This document shows positions 26,644-35,409 of a stretch of DNA of 64,000 nt, piece after piece (positions within the stretch are counted from its first letter, which is position 1; each line of letters begins with the position of its first letter). Both the position numbers and the translations under genes were made by a program. The DNA lies in contig CP007494.1 of assembly GCA_000612485.1 (NCBI GenBank), positions 1,178,001 through 1,242,000 on the forward strand, read 5' to 3'. The notes under the pieces are model-generated. The model was not told the DNA's origin. It made no database searches and worked only from the letters and a program-made list of their open reading frames with translations. Source of the DNA: Bordetella holmesii ATCC 51541. GTDB taxonomy: Bacteria; Pseudomonadota; Gammaproteobacteria; Burkholderiales; Burkholderiaceae_B.

Positions 26644-27353
26644 GTATACCCCAGATGCAGTTGACCGTGCGCAAGGCGCTCGGGCGCCAGCACCGTGGCC
26701 GTGGGGCCCCAATCCAGCACCCGTCCCGACAACAGCAGCGTTTGGGTGAAATACTCTTTAACCAGCGCCATGTCATGCAACACCGCGATGACGCTGCGGC
26801 CTTCGGCATTCAGGGCGCACAACAGCGCCATGATCACGCGCGTGGTCTGCCCGTCGACCGCCGCGAAAGGCTCGTCGAGCACCAGAATCGGTGCATCCTG
26901 CATCAGCAAACGCGCAAACAAAACCCGCTGCAGTTGCCCGCCCGACAAGGCCTGCAAGGGCCGTGCAGCCAACTGCTCCAGCCCGACCCGGCGCAACGCC
27001 AGATGGGCGCGGGCTGTCTCGTCGCCAGACACGGCCCGCCAGGCGCCGGTGCGGCGCCAGCCCCCCAGCACGACGGCATCGAGCACGGAAATCGGGAAAT
27101 CCCGGTCCAGTTCGGCCGCCTGAGGCAGCCAGGCGACGGACGCCGGATCGCGCCGCACCTGTCCAGTCATGGGTGCCAGGACGCCGGCCAATCCCTTGAC
27201 CAGCGTGGACTTGCCCGCGCCATTGGGCCCGACGATGGCCGTCATGCAGCCCGCCGCAAAGCGGCCGCTGACCTCTCGCACTGCCGGCTGGCCGCGCCAG
27301 CCGAAGGAGGCGCCCTCGAGCTCGATGGCCGCCGGTCTCAGAACATGGCCCAT
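26640..27353 (-). CDS. znuC: Zinc ABC transporter ATP-binding protein ZnuC
   Basis: 237 residues: Walker A GPNGAGKST (42-50), Q-loop WLPQAAELDRDFP, signature LSGGQLQRVLFARLL, Walker B ILVLDEPFAAVD and the H-loop VLHD. ATG 27353 is preferred, with GGAG nine bases upstream; the longer frame starting near 27458 gives unrelated sequence. A small membrane ORF overlaps its start, and a Zur site lies about 125 bases upstream. Confidence 0.95.
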   Translation of the reverse strand: MGHVLRPAAIELEGASFGWRGQPAVREVSGRFAAGCMTAIVGPNGAGKSTLVKGLAGVLAPMTGQVRRDPASVAWLPQAAELDRDFPISVLDAVVLGGWRRTGAWRAVSGDETARAHLALRRVGLEQLAARPLQALSGGQLQRVLFARLLMQDAPILVLDEPFAAVDGQTTRVIMALLCALNAEGRSVIAVLHDMALVKEYFTQTLLLSGRVLDWGPTATVLAPERLAHGQLHLGYT

Positions 27354-27451
27354 GCGAGCAGGCTCCAGATCAAAAGGCTGGCCGCCACCGCCCACGCCAT
27401 GCGCCAGAGCACGCCATGGCGTAGAAGAGAGGAGGAAGAAAACAGGGACAT
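27338..27451 (-). CDS. Possible 37-residue membrane peptide at the head of the znu operon
   Basis: Starts with ATG 27451, 27 bases after the Zur-like box, and ends by overlapping the znuC start by 16 bases. The translation (MSLFSSSSLLRHGVLWRMAW, then AVAASLLIWSLLAWAMF) has one clear transmembrane helix preceded by Arg/His. There is no good ribosome site, so it could be leaderless or not translated. I know no family for it. The placement in front of znuC and the coherent hydrophobic pattern are the only support. Confidence 0.4.
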   Translation of the reverse strand: MSLFSSSSLLRHGVLWRMAWAVAASLLIWSLLAWAMF

Positions 27452-27477
27452 AAAGCAAGTGCGATGCTAGTTCTAAT

Positions 27478-27489
27478 ATGTTATATCAT
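27478..27489. promoter_or_regulatory. Zur-type operator between znuC operon and zur
   Basis: ATGTTATATCAT, identical to the 12-base core in both arms of the site before znuD, within a longer AT-rich palindrome (TATG-TTATAT-CATA). It lies between the divergent znu operon and zur, so one site could control both. Confidence 0.75.
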
Positions 27490-27570
27490 ACCAAATATGG
27501 TGACCGGCCCCGCTGCGCGAAGTTTTCTGATACCTTCGCCTCATTCCTGAACCGCCCCGGTCCCTCTGAT

Positions 27571-28071
27571 ATGTCAGCCCCTGCCCGCAACAGCCGCGCC
27601 GACGACGTCGGCGAGCAACTCCGCCTGGCCGAATCGCTCTGCGCCGAACGTGGCCGCCGGCTGACTCCCATCCGGCGCAAAGTCCTGGAGTTGCTGCTCA
27701 CCCACGGGCGCAGTCTCAAAGCCTATGAGCTGCTCGACGCCATGCGCGCCGTGCATCCGGGCGCCGCGCCCCCCACGGTCTACCGCGCGCTGGACTTCCT
27801 CATGGACGAAGGGCTCATTCACCGTCTTGACGCGGTCAATGCCTGGACGGCCTGCCACGATGCGGCCGGCGCTCCGCACGACTTGCTAGTCGTCTGTACG
27901 GGTTGCGGTGCCGTCGCCGAGGTGAGCGACCCGGCCATGAGCCGGCAATTGGCCGAGCGCGTGGCCCAGACCGGGTTCGCCCTGGCTACGCACGAGACCG
28001 AAATCCGCGCGCTGTGCCCCCAATGCCAGAAAAATGCTCCCCCTGCGCATGGGCACCATCACCACCACTAG
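27571..28071 (+). CDS. zur: Zinc uptake regulator Zur (Fur family)
   Basis: 166 residues. Winged helix at about 20-95 (RRLTPIRRKVLELLLTHGRSLKAYELLDAMRAVHPGAAPPTVYRALDFLMDEGLIHRL), then a dimer domain with CTGCG and CPQCQ, the two Cys pairs for structural zinc, and a His-rich tail GHHHHH. A Zur rather than Fur identity follows from the znu neighbours. ATG 27571 gives the normal length; the frame is open upstream to 27478, but that ATG lies inside the operator. Confidence 0.93.
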   Translation: MSAPARNSRADDVGEQLRLAESLCAERGRRLTPIRRKVLELLLTHGRSLKAYELLDAMRAVHPGAAPPTVYRALDFLMDEGLIHRLDAVNAWTACHDAAGAPHDLLVVCTGCGAVAEVSDPAMSRQLAERVAQTGFALATHETEIRALCPQCQKNAPPAHGHHHHH

Positions 28072-28183
28072 TCCGTCCCCTCTTGCAATGGCGGGCTTTG
28101 CCCCCATTTGCGGGAACTACCCGAGATTGGCTGCCTAAGGGCCGCGATCTGCGCCAAAAAGGACGCTAGGGCTGTTACGGGGT

Positions 28184-28212
28184 TTGCCCCTGGCAGCCGA
28201 CTGTGCTGTAAT
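28184..28212 (+). promoter_or_regulatory. Candidate sigma70 promoter for the CobW gene with a long leader
   Basis: TTGCCC (28184-28189), a 17-base spacer, then TGTAAT (28207-28212) preceded by TG as in extended -10 promoters. Transcription from about 28219 would leave a leader of about 210 bases before 28431. The whole gap 28072-28430 (359 bases) contains no gene I can support and no Zur-type 12-mer; the leader is GC-rich with small hairpins but fits no riboswitch family I recognise. Confidence 0.5.
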
Positions 28213-28430
28213 CCTGCGTCCGGTCGCGATTGGCTGCTCTGAGCAGACCATCTCGGCAGCCCCAACTCAAGCCGCGAGTTGCCGCATATTACGTCGCAGG
28301 CGAGGGCTGGAATCGCGCAGGGAGATCCCTTCGCCCAGCCAGCCGCAGGCGGCGGCTCTACCGACAGGCAAACGCCCGTCGGGCAAGCACTTTGCCCACT
28401 TCGCAGCCGATTTAAGCATCCAGCATCGCC

Positions 28431-29540
28431 ATGAACACCTCGCGCAGTTTGGACAAAATGGTTCCCGTCACCATCCTCACCGGCTTTCTCGGTGCAGGCA
28501 AGACCACCCTGCTCAAACGCATTCTTACCGAGTTTCACGGTCGCCGCGTTGCGGTCATCGAAAACGAATTCGGGCCCGAGAGCATCGACAACGATCTGCT
28601 GGTGCAAGACAGCGATGAGGAAATCATCGAGCTGTCCAACGGCTGCGTATGCTGCACCGTGCGCGGCGATCTGATGCGCACGCTCAACGAGTTGCGCGTC
28701 AAGCGCGAAGCGGGCCAGCTCACGTTCGAGCGCGTAATCATCGAGACCACGGGCATGGCCAACCCCGGCCCCGTCTGCCAGACCTTCTTCATGGACGACG
28801 ATATCGCCGAGTATTACCGCCTGGATGCGGTGGTCACGGTGGTCGATGCCAAGCACGGCATGGCGACGCTGGACGCCCAGCCCGAAGCCCAGAAGCAGGT
28901 CGGTTTCGCCGACCGGATCCTGGTGTCCAAGCGCGATCTGGTCAACGACGCCGACTACGAAGCCCTGCGTGCCCGGCTGCTGCGCATCAATCCGCGCGCG
29001 CCGATCACGCCGGTGCATTTCGGCGAGGTCGAACTGAAGTCCATCATCGACATCAGCGGCTTTAACCTGAACTCCATCCTGGACATCGACCCGGACTTTC
29101 TGGCCGATGAGCACCCGGATGCCAAGCATGACCACGATCATCATGATCACGGCCATGGCCACGATCACGATCATGATCACGACGGTGACTGCGGCGCGCA
29201 TTGCAACCACGCCCACCACCATCATCATCACCAGCACGACGACAAGATCGGCGCTTTCGTGTTCCGCTCCAACAAACCCTTCGATCCGGCTCGTCTGGAA
29301 GAATTCCTGGGGGGAGTGGTGCAGGTATACGGCCCTGACCTGATGCGTTACAAGGGCATCTTGTACATGAAGGGCATCAATCGCCGCATGCTGTTCCAGG
29401 GTGTGCACATGATGATGGGCGCCGAACCCGGCAAACCCTGGACGGCGGCCGAAAAGCCGTCGACCAAGATGGTCTTCATCGGCCGCAAACTGCCGCAGGA
29501 GATTTTCACCCGCGGCCTCGAACAGTGCCTGGTGGGCTGA
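28431..29540 (+). CDS. CobW/COG0523-family G3E GTPase, putative zinc metallochaperone
   Basis: 369 residues. Walker A GFLGAGKTT (18-26), the metal site GCVCC (Cys72-x-Cys74-Cys75), ENEFGPESID and SKRDL for the G3E GTPase, and a His/Asp-rich loop at about 228-265 before the C-terminal CobW domain (FRSNKPFDPARLEEFL). Such proteins hand zinc to client enzymes under starvation. Position beside zur, znu and dksA supports zinc rather than cobalamin. The start could be Met1 or Met10 (MVPVTILTGFLGAGK). Confidence 0.9.
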   Translation: MNTSRSLDKMVPVTILTGFLGAGKTTLLKRILTEFHGRRVAVIENEFGPESIDNDLLVQDSDEEIIELSNGCVCCTVRGDLMRTLNELRVKREAGQLTFERVIIETTGMANPGPVCQTFFMDDDIAEYYRLDAVVTVVDAKHGMATLDAQPEAQKQVGFADRILVSKRDLVNDADYEALRARLLRINPRAPITPVHFGEVELKSIIDISGFNLNSILDIDPDFLADEHPDAKHDHDHHDHGHGHDHDHDHDGDCGAHCNHAHHHHHHQHDDKIGAFVFRSNKPFDPARLEEFLGGVVQVYGPDLMRYKGILYMKGINRRMLFQGVHMMMGAEPGKPWTAAEKPSTKMVFIGRKLPQEIFTRGLEQCLVG

Positions 29541-29661
29541 AAGCCCATCCCGGACCGACCCCGAACCGTACTGCAAGGAAAACCTTAGCGCCAGTACACA
29601 ACCGGCCTGCCGGGCGGCACCCAGGGTGCCGCTACGGATCGATTCATAGTGGAGTGTTTTC

Positions 29662-30126
29662 ATGGCTACGAAGGCAGCAACCAAGAAATCAAGCAAGTCG
29701 ACGAGCGATACGGCGATTGATCTGCCCAGCGAAGAAGAATTGCTGGCCATGCCGGAGTCCGACTATATGAACGAGCGTCAGTTGGCGTTCTTCAAAGAGC
29801 GGCTCAAACAACTCGAACAGGACATCCTGGCCAACGCCGGGGAAACCACCGAGCACTTGCGCGAAACCCAGTTCGTCCCCGACCCGGCCGACCGCGCGAC
29901 CATCGAAGAAGAACACGCTCTGGAATTGCGCACTCGTGACCGCGAGCGCAAGCTGCTCAAGAAGGTGCAACAGGCGATCGCCCGCATCGACAGCGGCGAG
30001 TATGGCTGGTGCGAAGAAACCGGCGAACCCATCGGTGTGCCACGCCTGTTGGCTCGCCCGACCGCCACGCTGTCGCTGGAGGCGCAAGAGCGCCGCGAAA
30101 TGCGTCAGAAGCTATACGGCGACTGA
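29662..30126 (+). CDS. dksA: RNA polymerase-binding transcription factor DksA, zinc-finger Cys reduced
   Basis: 154 residues; coiled-coil domain (38-112) with the acidic tip DPADRAT at residues 74-80, then a globular domain. It works with ppGpp in the secondary channel of RNA polymerase. Of the four zinc-finger cysteines of E. coli DksA only one remains: Cys117-x2-Thr120 and Ser138-x2-Ala141, so it should not need zinc. This form is common in alpha- and betaproteobacteria. Co-oriented with the CobW gene, 121 bases downstream of it. A terminator follows. Confidence 0.95.
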   Translation: MATKAATKKSSKSTSDTAIDLPSEEELLAMPESDYMNERQLAFFKERLKQLEQDILANAGETTEHLRETQFVPDPADRATIEEEHALELRTRDRERKLLKKVQQAIARIDSGEYGWCEETGEPIGVPRLLARPTATLSLEAQERREMRQKLYGD

Positions 30127-30146
30127 GCCTTCTGCCAGGCTGCCCG

Positions 30147-30188
30147 AAGGGCTATGCGGGTGCAAACCGGCATGGCCCTTTTTCTTTG
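30147..30188 (+). terminator. Rho-independent terminator after dksA
   Basis: AAGGGC-T-ATGC pairs with GCAT-G-GCCCTT around a short loop and is followed by a T-rich run (TTTTTCTTT). It starts 20 bases after the dksA stop and precedes hslV. Confidence 0.8.
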
Positions 30189-30278
30189 CTCGTCGCCGGA
30201 GAAAAACGGGCTTCATCAATCCCCGCCTTGAAAAGCAGGACGGGTGCCCCCAGATAGATCCTTCAAAGGAAGGAAAGC

Positions 30279-30833
30279 ATGGAACAATTTCACGCCACCA
30301 CCATTGTGTGCGTCCGCCGCGGCAACCATGTCGCACTGGGCGGAGACGGCCAGGTGACCCTGGGCAATATCGTCATCAAAGGCACGGCTCGCAAGATACG
30401 CCGCCTCTACCATGACAAGGTCCTGGCAGGCTTTGCCGGCGCCACTGCCGATGCCTTCACGCTGCAAGAGCGCTTTGAAGCCAAGCTGGAAAAACACCAA
30501 GGCCATCTGATGCGTGCCGCAGTCGAGCTCACGCGCGACTGGCGCACCGACCGCGTTCTGCGACGCCTCGAGGCCATGCTGATCGTGGCAGATACCGACC
30601 ACACGCTGGTGCTTACCGGCAATGGCGACGTACTCGAACCCGAGCATGGTCTGGCGGCCATCGGCTCCGGCGGCGCCTACGCGCAATCGGCCGCGCTGGC
30701 GTTGCTGCGCAACACGGAGCTGCCGCCCGAGGTCATCGTCAAGCAGTCGCTGGAGATTGCCGGCGACCTGTGCATTTACACCAATCAAAATCACGTGATT
30801 GAGACGCTTGGCGGCCAGACCCGCCCCGCCTGA
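30279..30833 (+). CDS. hslV: ATP-dependent protease peptidase subunit HslV
   Basis: 184 residues; the mature enzyme begins at Thr after MEQFHA (TTIVCVRRG), the threonine nucleophile of this proteasome-like peptidase. [41 protein letters not shown] and the C-terminal [13 protein letters not shown] match the family. It forms a double hexamer capped by HslU. AAGGAAGG lies just before ATG 30279. The second threonine-peptidase system of this window besides Anbu. Confidence 0.96.
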   Translation: MEQFHATTIVCVRRGNHVALGGDGQVTLGNIVIKGTARKIRRLYHDKVLAGFAGATADAFTLQERFEAKLEKHQGHLMRAAVELTRDWRTDRVLRRLEAMLIVADTDHTLVLTGNGDVLEPEHGLAAIGSGGAYAQSAALALLRNTELPPEVIVKQSLEIAGDLCIYTNQNHVIETLGGQTRPA

Positions 30834-30844
30834 GGACCCAAGCC

Positions 30845-32179
30845 ATGTCCGCATCGAACATGACACCCGGAGAGATCGTCTCCGAACTCGATAAATTCAT
30901 CATCGGCCAGAATCGCGCCAAACGTGCGGTTGCCGTGGCCTTGCGTAACCGCTGGCGCCGCCAGCAGGTCGCCGAACCGCTGCGCCATGAGATTCATCCC
31001 AAGAACATCCTGATGATCGGCCCGACCGGCGTGGGCAAGACAGAAATCGCCCGCCGCCTGGCCAAGCTGGCCAACGCTCCCTTCATCAAGATTGAAGCCA
31101 CCAAGTTCACCGAAGTGGGCTATGTGGGCCGTGACGTCGACACCATCATCCGCGATCTGACCGAATATTCGATCAAGCAGACTCGCGAAATCGAAATGCG
31201 CCGTGTGCGCAGCCACGCTCAGGACGCCGCCGAAGATCGCATCCTCGATGCGTTGGTGCCTCCGGCGCGCAATGCCATGGGCGAGCCACAACGCGACGAG
31301 AGCAACGCTACGCGGCAGACATTCCGCAAGCGGCTGCGCGAGGGATCGCTCGATGATCTCGAAATCGAGATCGACATCGCGCAGCCCATGCCGCAAATGG
31401 ACGTCATGACGCCGCCTGGCATGGAAGAAATGGCCGAGCAGCTGCGCGGCATGTTCGCCGGCCTGTCACGCGACAAGACCAAGCCCAAGAAGATCAAGGT
31501 CAAGGAAGCCTTCAAGCTGATCATCGACGAAGAGGCGGGCAAGCGTGTCAACGAAGACGACCTGCGCGCCGCAGCCATCGCCAATGTTGAGCAAAACGGC
31601 ATCGTCTTTCTGGACGAAATCGACAAAATCGCAGCACGCCAGGAAAGCGGTGGCGCCGACGTTTCGCGCCAGGGGGTGCAGCGTGATCTGTTGCCGCTGG
31701 TCGAGGGCACGACGGTCAACACCCGCTACGGCATGGTGCGCACCGATCACGTCCTGTTCATCGCATCGGGGGCGTTTCATCTGTCTCGCCCCTCGGACCT
31801 TATCCCCGAGCTGCAAGGCCGCTTCCCCATCCGGGTCGAGCTCGATTCGCTCTCGGCCGAGGACTTCGTGCGCATTCTCTCGGAAACCGACGCTTCGCTG
31901 GTCAAGCAATACACCGCGCTGCTGGCCACCGAAGATGTGCAGCTGGAGTTCACCGAGGACGGCATCAAACGTCTGGCCGAGCTGGCCTTCTCGGTCAACG
32001 AGCGCACGGAAAACATTGGCGCCCGCAGGCTTTACACCGTGATGGAAAAACTGCTGGAAGAATTGTCTTTCGATGCGGCCGCCAACGGCGGTCAGGCCAT
32101 CAGGATCGATGCGGCCTACGTCGAGACTCAACTCTCGGAAGCCGCAGCAAGCCAGGATCTGGCCCGCTACGTACTCTGA
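30845..32179 (+). CDS. hslU: HslUV protease ATPase subunit HslU
   Basis: 444 residues; AAA+ unfoldase with Walker [10 protein letters not shown] (59-67), the pore motif [13 protein letters not shown], an intermediate domain from about 110 to 235, Walker [11 protein letters not shown], sensor RFPIRVEL and the C-terminal tail ARYVL that inserts into HslV. Eleven bases after hslV, forming the usual hslVU operon. Confidence 0.97.
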   Translation: MSASNMTPGEIVSELDKFIIGQNRAKRAVAVALRNRWRRQQVAEPLRHEIHPKNILMIGPTGVGKTEIARRLAKLANAPFIKIEATKFTEVGYVGRDVDTIIRDLTEYSIKQTREIEMRRVRSHAQDAAEDRILDALVPPARNAMGEPQRDESNATRQTFRKRLREGSLDDLEIEIDIAQPMPQMDVMTPPGMEEMAEQLRGMFAGLSRDKTKPKKIKVKEAFKLIIDEEAGKRVNEDDLRAAAIANVEQNGIVFLDEIDKIAARQESGGADVSRQGVQRDLLPLVEGTTVNTRYGMVRTDHVLFIASGAFHLSRPSDLIPELQGRFPIRVELDSLSAEDFVRILSETDASLVKQYTALLATEDVQLEFTEDGIKRLAELAFSVNERTENIGARRLYTVMEKLLEELSFDAAANGGQAIRIDAAYVETQLSEAAASQDLARYVL

Positions 32180-32197
32180 CGCGCATCGTTGCCTCCA

Positions 32198-32232
32198 AAC
32201 CCTGGCTTCGCAACGAGCCAGGGTTTTTCTTT
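32198..32232 (+). terminator. Rho-independent terminator after hslU
   Basis: AACCCTGGCT-TCGCAACG-AGCCAGGGTT, a perfect ten-base stem followed by TTTCTTTT, 18 bases after the stop. Confidence 0.95.
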
Positions 32233-32241
32233 TGCCCGGAA

Positions 32242-32547
32242 CTACTTCGTGATTTCGGTCACCACGTACTTGCCATCCTTGCGGCTGGCCGTGAATCTGA
32301 CTTTGTCGCCCGGCTTGAGATGGTTCAGCAGCGCAGGGGCAGCCTGGTAGACCAGCGTCATGGCTGGCAAATCAAGGGCACTGATCGCATCGTGCTTGAG
32401 CGTGACCGTGCCGGCCGACGCGTCTACGCGTCGGACTTCACCGCTGGCCTGAGCGGTTTGCGCCAACACCTGCGGGCTGGCCAGACTGACAAAGGCCATG
32501 GCCGTCGTCATGGCCATGGACATGGTGTATTTGCGTGAAAACGCCAT
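32242..32547 (-). CDS. CusF-like periplasmic copper-binding protein
   Basis: 101 residues with a signal peptide ending ASPQVLAQ, then a small beta barrel: ASGEVRRVDASAGTVTLKHDAISALDLPAMTLVYQAAP. His in LKHDAI and Met in PAMTL match two CusF copper ligands, but the stacking Trp is replaced (ALDLP instead of LGWP) and the second Met is Leu, so copper affinity may be lower. No cus efflux genes are near. A periplasmic metal chaperone or OB-fold protein is the cautious call. Confidence 0.75.
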   Translation of the reverse strand: MAFSRKYTMSMAMTTAMAFVSLASPQVLAQTAQASGEVRRVDASAGTVTLKHDAISALDLPAMTLVYQAAPALLNHLKPGDKVRFTASRKDGKYVVTEITK

Positions 32548-32732
32548 AGTGTTACCTCCTGCCGGGCCCTGTGTGGACCCTCAACGCCAGGATACCGCGA
32601 ACGCGGCTCCCGCAATCCGCACGAAACGCTGCCAAGCAATGCGATTCGCAACAGTCATGTCAATCCACTGCACACCCTAGAATAGCGGACTTCCGGGGGA
32701 TTCCCCCGCCTTAACCCCGCAAGGACTTACCC

Positions 32733-33296
32733 ATGGCAAACCGCCTCTCCGTCATCGCCACCCGCACCGGCGACGATGGCACCACCGGGCTTGGCGACGG
32801 CAGCCGCGTCGCCAAGGATGATGCCCGTATCGTCGCGTTGGGCGATGTCGATGAGTTCAACAGTGCACTGGGGCTGCTGCGTTGCGAACCACTGCCTGAG
32901 GAGGTGTCCGCCGATTTGCTGACCATGCAGCACGATCTGTTCGACATGGGCGCGGAACTCTGCATCCCGGGTCATACTGCGCTGTCCGAAGCGCAGGTGG
33001 CCTTTCTGGATGTTCGGCTGGCCTTCTACAACGCGGCGTTGCCGGCGTTGCGCGAGTTCATCCTGCCCGGTGGATCACGGGCCTCGGCGCTGGCCCATCT
33101 CGCCCGCACGGCCGCGCGGCGCGCAGAGCGCTCGGTCATCACCTTGTCAGCCCAGGCCGCCGTCAACGCGCCCTTGCGGCAATACCTGAATCGCAGCTCT
33201 GATCTTATGTTCGTCCTGGCGCGCTATCTCAACCAGGCAGCCGGCCAGACCGACGTCTACTGGAGCAGCCGACACTCACGTGTCAGTCCGGACTGA
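32733..33296 (+). CDS. Cob(I)alamin adenosyltransferase (PduO type)
   Basis: 187 residues; transfers the adenosyl group from ATP to cob(I)alamin. The N-terminal ATP motif RTGDDGTTGLGDGSRVAKDD and the later RRAERSVI and YLNRSSDLMFVLARYLN blocks are those of the PduO/MMAB family. Single gene with AGGACT before the start. No other cobalamin genes are in the window. Converges on lipA across a long inverted repeat. Confidence 0.93.
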   Translation: MANRLSVIATRTGDDGTTGLGDGSRVAKDDARIVALGDVDEFNSALGLLRCEPLPEEVSADLLTMQHDLFDMGAELCIPGHTALSEAQVAFLDVRLAFYNAALPALREFILPGGSRASALAHLARTAARRAERSVITLSAQAAVNAPLRQYLNRSSDLMFVLARYLNQAAGQTDVYWSSRHSRVSPD

Positions 33297-33298
33297 AA

Positions 33299-33328
33299 TG
33301 CGACATCGCCCCGTGGGGCGATGTCGCA
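33299..33328. terminator. Perfect hairpin between the convergent adenosyltransferase gene and lipA
   Basis: TGCGACATCGCCCC-GT-GGGGCGATGTCGCA: 14 perfect pairs with a two-base centre, directly after the stop of the first gene and 15 bases from the lipA stop. There is no T-tract on either side, so it may be a Rho-type end, an RNA-stability element, or a bidirectional stop of low efficiency. Confidence 0.6.
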
Positions 33329-33343
33329 TGGGGCTGGCGCAGG

Positions 33344-34345
33344 TCAGTTGACGCCAGCGGCGTGAGCCTGTTCATCGGCGTGATAGGACGATCGCACCAT
33401 CGCGCCCACAGCCGCGTGGCTAAAGCCCATGGCGTAGGCCTCGCGCTCGAACATGGCGAACGTATCGGGATGCACATAACGCAGCACCGGGAGATGATGC
33501 TCGGACGGCTGCAAATACTGTCCGATGGTGATCATGTCCACGTTATGCGCCCGCATGTCACGCATGACATCAAGAATTTCTTCGTCGGTTTCGCCCAGAC
33601 CCAGCATCAGGCCGGATTTGGTGGGCACATCCGGATGCAGGAGCTTGAAATCAGCGAGCAGCTTGAGCGAGTGCATATAATCCGAACCCGGCCGGGCCTG
33701 CTTGTACAGACGCGGCACGGTCTCGAGGTTGTGATTCATCACGTCCGGAGGACCGGCATTCAGGATGCCCAGCGCGCGATCCAAGCGGCCGCGGAAGTCC
33801 GGCACCAGCACCTCGATGCGGGTGGAGGGCGAGAGATCACGAATTCTAGTGATGCATTCGACAAAATGCGCCGCACCGCCGTCACGTAGATCATCGCGAT
33901 CCACCGAGGTGATGACCACATACGAAAGCTTGAGCGCCGCGATGGTCCGAGCGAGATTTTCAGGCTCTTGCGCATCGAGGGGGTCGGGGCGGCCATGGCC
34001 CACATCACAGAAGGGGCAGCGCCGCGTGCACTTGTCACCCATGATCATGAAGGTGGCCGTACCCTTGCCGAAGCACTCGCCTATGTTGGGGCAGGAAGCT
34101 TCTTCGCAGACGGTGTGCAGATTGTGCTCACGCAGGATGCGCTTGATGTCGTAGAACCGGGAGCCCGGCGCGGCGGCGCGCACGCGGATCCATTCGGGCT
34201 TCTTCAGACGTTCGGCAGGGACGATCTTGATGGGGATGCGAGCCGTCTTGGCCTGCGATTTCTGCTTTTGCGTAGGATCGTAGGCAGACACAGCGGAGGT
34301 GCTGGTGTCGTTCGAGGACTGACTGGCATCAAGCGGCGTGGACAT
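33344..34345 (-). CDS. lipA: Lipoyl synthase
   Basis: 333 residues; radical-SAM enzyme that inserts two sulfurs into octanoyl groups. The auxiliary cluster motif [12 protein letters not shown] and the radical-SAM motif CTRRCPFC are present, and the C-terminal RSSYHADEQ contains the conserved RSSY. The start ATG 34345 (MSTPLDAS) is chosen over an upstream one that gives unrelated residues. Last gene of dat-DUF493-lipB-lipA, the usual betaproteobacterial lipoate cluster. Confidence 0.96.
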   Translation of the reverse strand: MSTPLDASQSSNDTSTSAVSAYDPTQKQKSQAKTARIPIKIVPAERLKKPEWIRVRAAAPGSRFYDIKRILREHNLHTVCEEASCPNIGECFGKGTATFMIMGDKCTRRCPFCDVGHGRPDPLDAQEPENLARTIAALKLSYVVITSVDRDDLRDGGAAHFVECITRIRDLSPSTRIEVLVPDFRGRLDRALGILNAGPPDVMNHNLETVPRLYKQARPGSDYMHSLKLLADFKLLHPDVPTKSGLMLGLGETDEEILDVMRDMRAHNVDMITIGQYLQPSEHHLPVLRYVHPDTFAMFEREAYAMGFSHAAVGAMVRSSYHADEQAHAAGVN

Positions 34346-34398
34346 GGGGCACCCTCTGGGCCGCCGCGGGCGTGACGGCCAGGAACAAAAAAGGCATT

Positions 34399-35076
34399 CT
34401 ACTCCCCCGTCACCGGCGCGCCCGCCGCAGGTGTCTGCGCGCAAAAACGGCTCAGGCGTGCGACCAGCTCATCGGCCAGCGCCTGCCCCACTTCGCGTGG
34501 GCTACAGGATACGCCACAGGACGCCATGTCCGTGGTGCGCAGCCCTTCATAGCCACAGGGGTTGATACCGGAAAATGGCGCCAGATCCATGGCCACGTTC
34601 AAGGCCATGCCATGGTAGGCGCATCCATTGCGTACTTTTATACCAAGCGCGGCGATCTTGGCGGCGCGGCCATCCGACTGCTCGACGTAGACGCCCGGCG
34701 CTCCCGTGCGGCGCACGGCCGTGATCCCCGCTTGCCGCAGCACGGCAATGGCCGCCTCTTCAAGCAAGAACACATAGTCGCGCACATACATGCCGGCCCG
34801 GCGCAGATCGAACAGGCTGTACGCCACGATCTGTCCGGGGCCGTGATACGTCACCTGGCCACCGCGATCACAGCGCACCACCTCGATACCCGCGGGATTC
34901 AGGATATGTTCTTCACGCCCGGCCTGACCCAAGGTGTACACCGGGGCATGCTCGCACATCCAGATCGCATCCCGCGTGACGGGCGATCGACTCGCGGTAA
35001 AGGCCTGCATGGCCTGCCAGACCGGCGCGTAGGCCGCGCCCGGGTCCAGCCAAGCAATGTCGACGGGCATACCCAC
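34399..35076 (-). CDS. lipB: Lipoyl(octanoyl) transferase
   Basis: 225 residues; moves octanoate from acyl-carrier protein to lipoyl domains. Catalytic Cys174 in INPCGYEGL and Lys140 in [10 protein letters not shown] are present, with [21 protein letters not shown] as the family signature. It starts three bases after the DUF493 gene. Intact. Confidence 0.96.
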   Translation of the reverse strand: MGMPVDIAWLDPGAAYAPVWQAMQAFTASRSPVTRDAIWMCEHAPVYTLGQAGREEHILNPAGIEVVRCDRGGQVTYHGPGQIVAYSLFDLRRAGMYVRDYVFLLEEAAIAVLRQAGITAVRRTGAPGVYVEQSDGRAAKIAALGIKVRNGCAYHGMALNVAMDLAPFSGINPCGYEGLRTTDMASCGVSCSPREVGQALADELVARLSRFCAQTPAAGAPVTGE

Positions 35077-35079
35077 GGC

Positions 35080-35355
35080 TTACAGGACGATGGACACCAT
35101 AGGGTGGCCATGCAGCGCCCGGTACAGCGCATCGAGCTGCTCGCGCGAGACGGCGCGCACCGTGAACGTCAACCCCATATAGTTGCCGCCCTTGCTGGGC
35201 CGCATCTCGACGGAAGCCGGATCGAAGTCGGGGTCGAACTGCAGCACGACGCCGGTCAAGGTCTGGGCGAAATCCGGATGCTGCTTGCCCATCACCTTGA
35301 TGGGGAAGTCAGACGGATATTCGATAAGAGAATCTTCGGGAGGGATGTTCATCAT
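35080..35355 (-). CDS. DUF493 (YbeD-like) protein
   Basis: 91 residues: SLIEYPSDFPIKVMGKQHPDFAQTL at the start and SKGGNYMGLTFTVRAVSREQLDALYRALHGHPMVSIVL at the end match YbeD, a small ferredoxin-like fold thought to be an allosteric regulator. Found with lipB in many Proteobacteria, and sits between dat and lipB here. Confidence 0.92.
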   Translation of the reverse strand: MMNIPPEDSLIEYPSDFPIKVMGKQHPDFAQTLTGVVLQFDPDFDPASVEMRPSKGGNYMGLTFTVRAVSREQLDALYRALHGHPMVSIVL

Positions 35356-35409
35356 CAGCGTTCGCCTTACCGCCGGATGGCACGCCGGCCATCCGGCCTG
35401 AGGCCGCGA

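Noticed and set aside
28072..28430. Cobalamin riboswitch before the CobW gene
   Set aside because: The conserved B12-box and AGGGAA-type blocks are not present.
28068..29750. 560-residue minus-strand frame with long Val/Ala/His stretches opposite the CobW gene
   Set aside because: It mirrors the third positions of a clear G3E GTPase on the plus strand and matches no protein family; GC-rich shadow.
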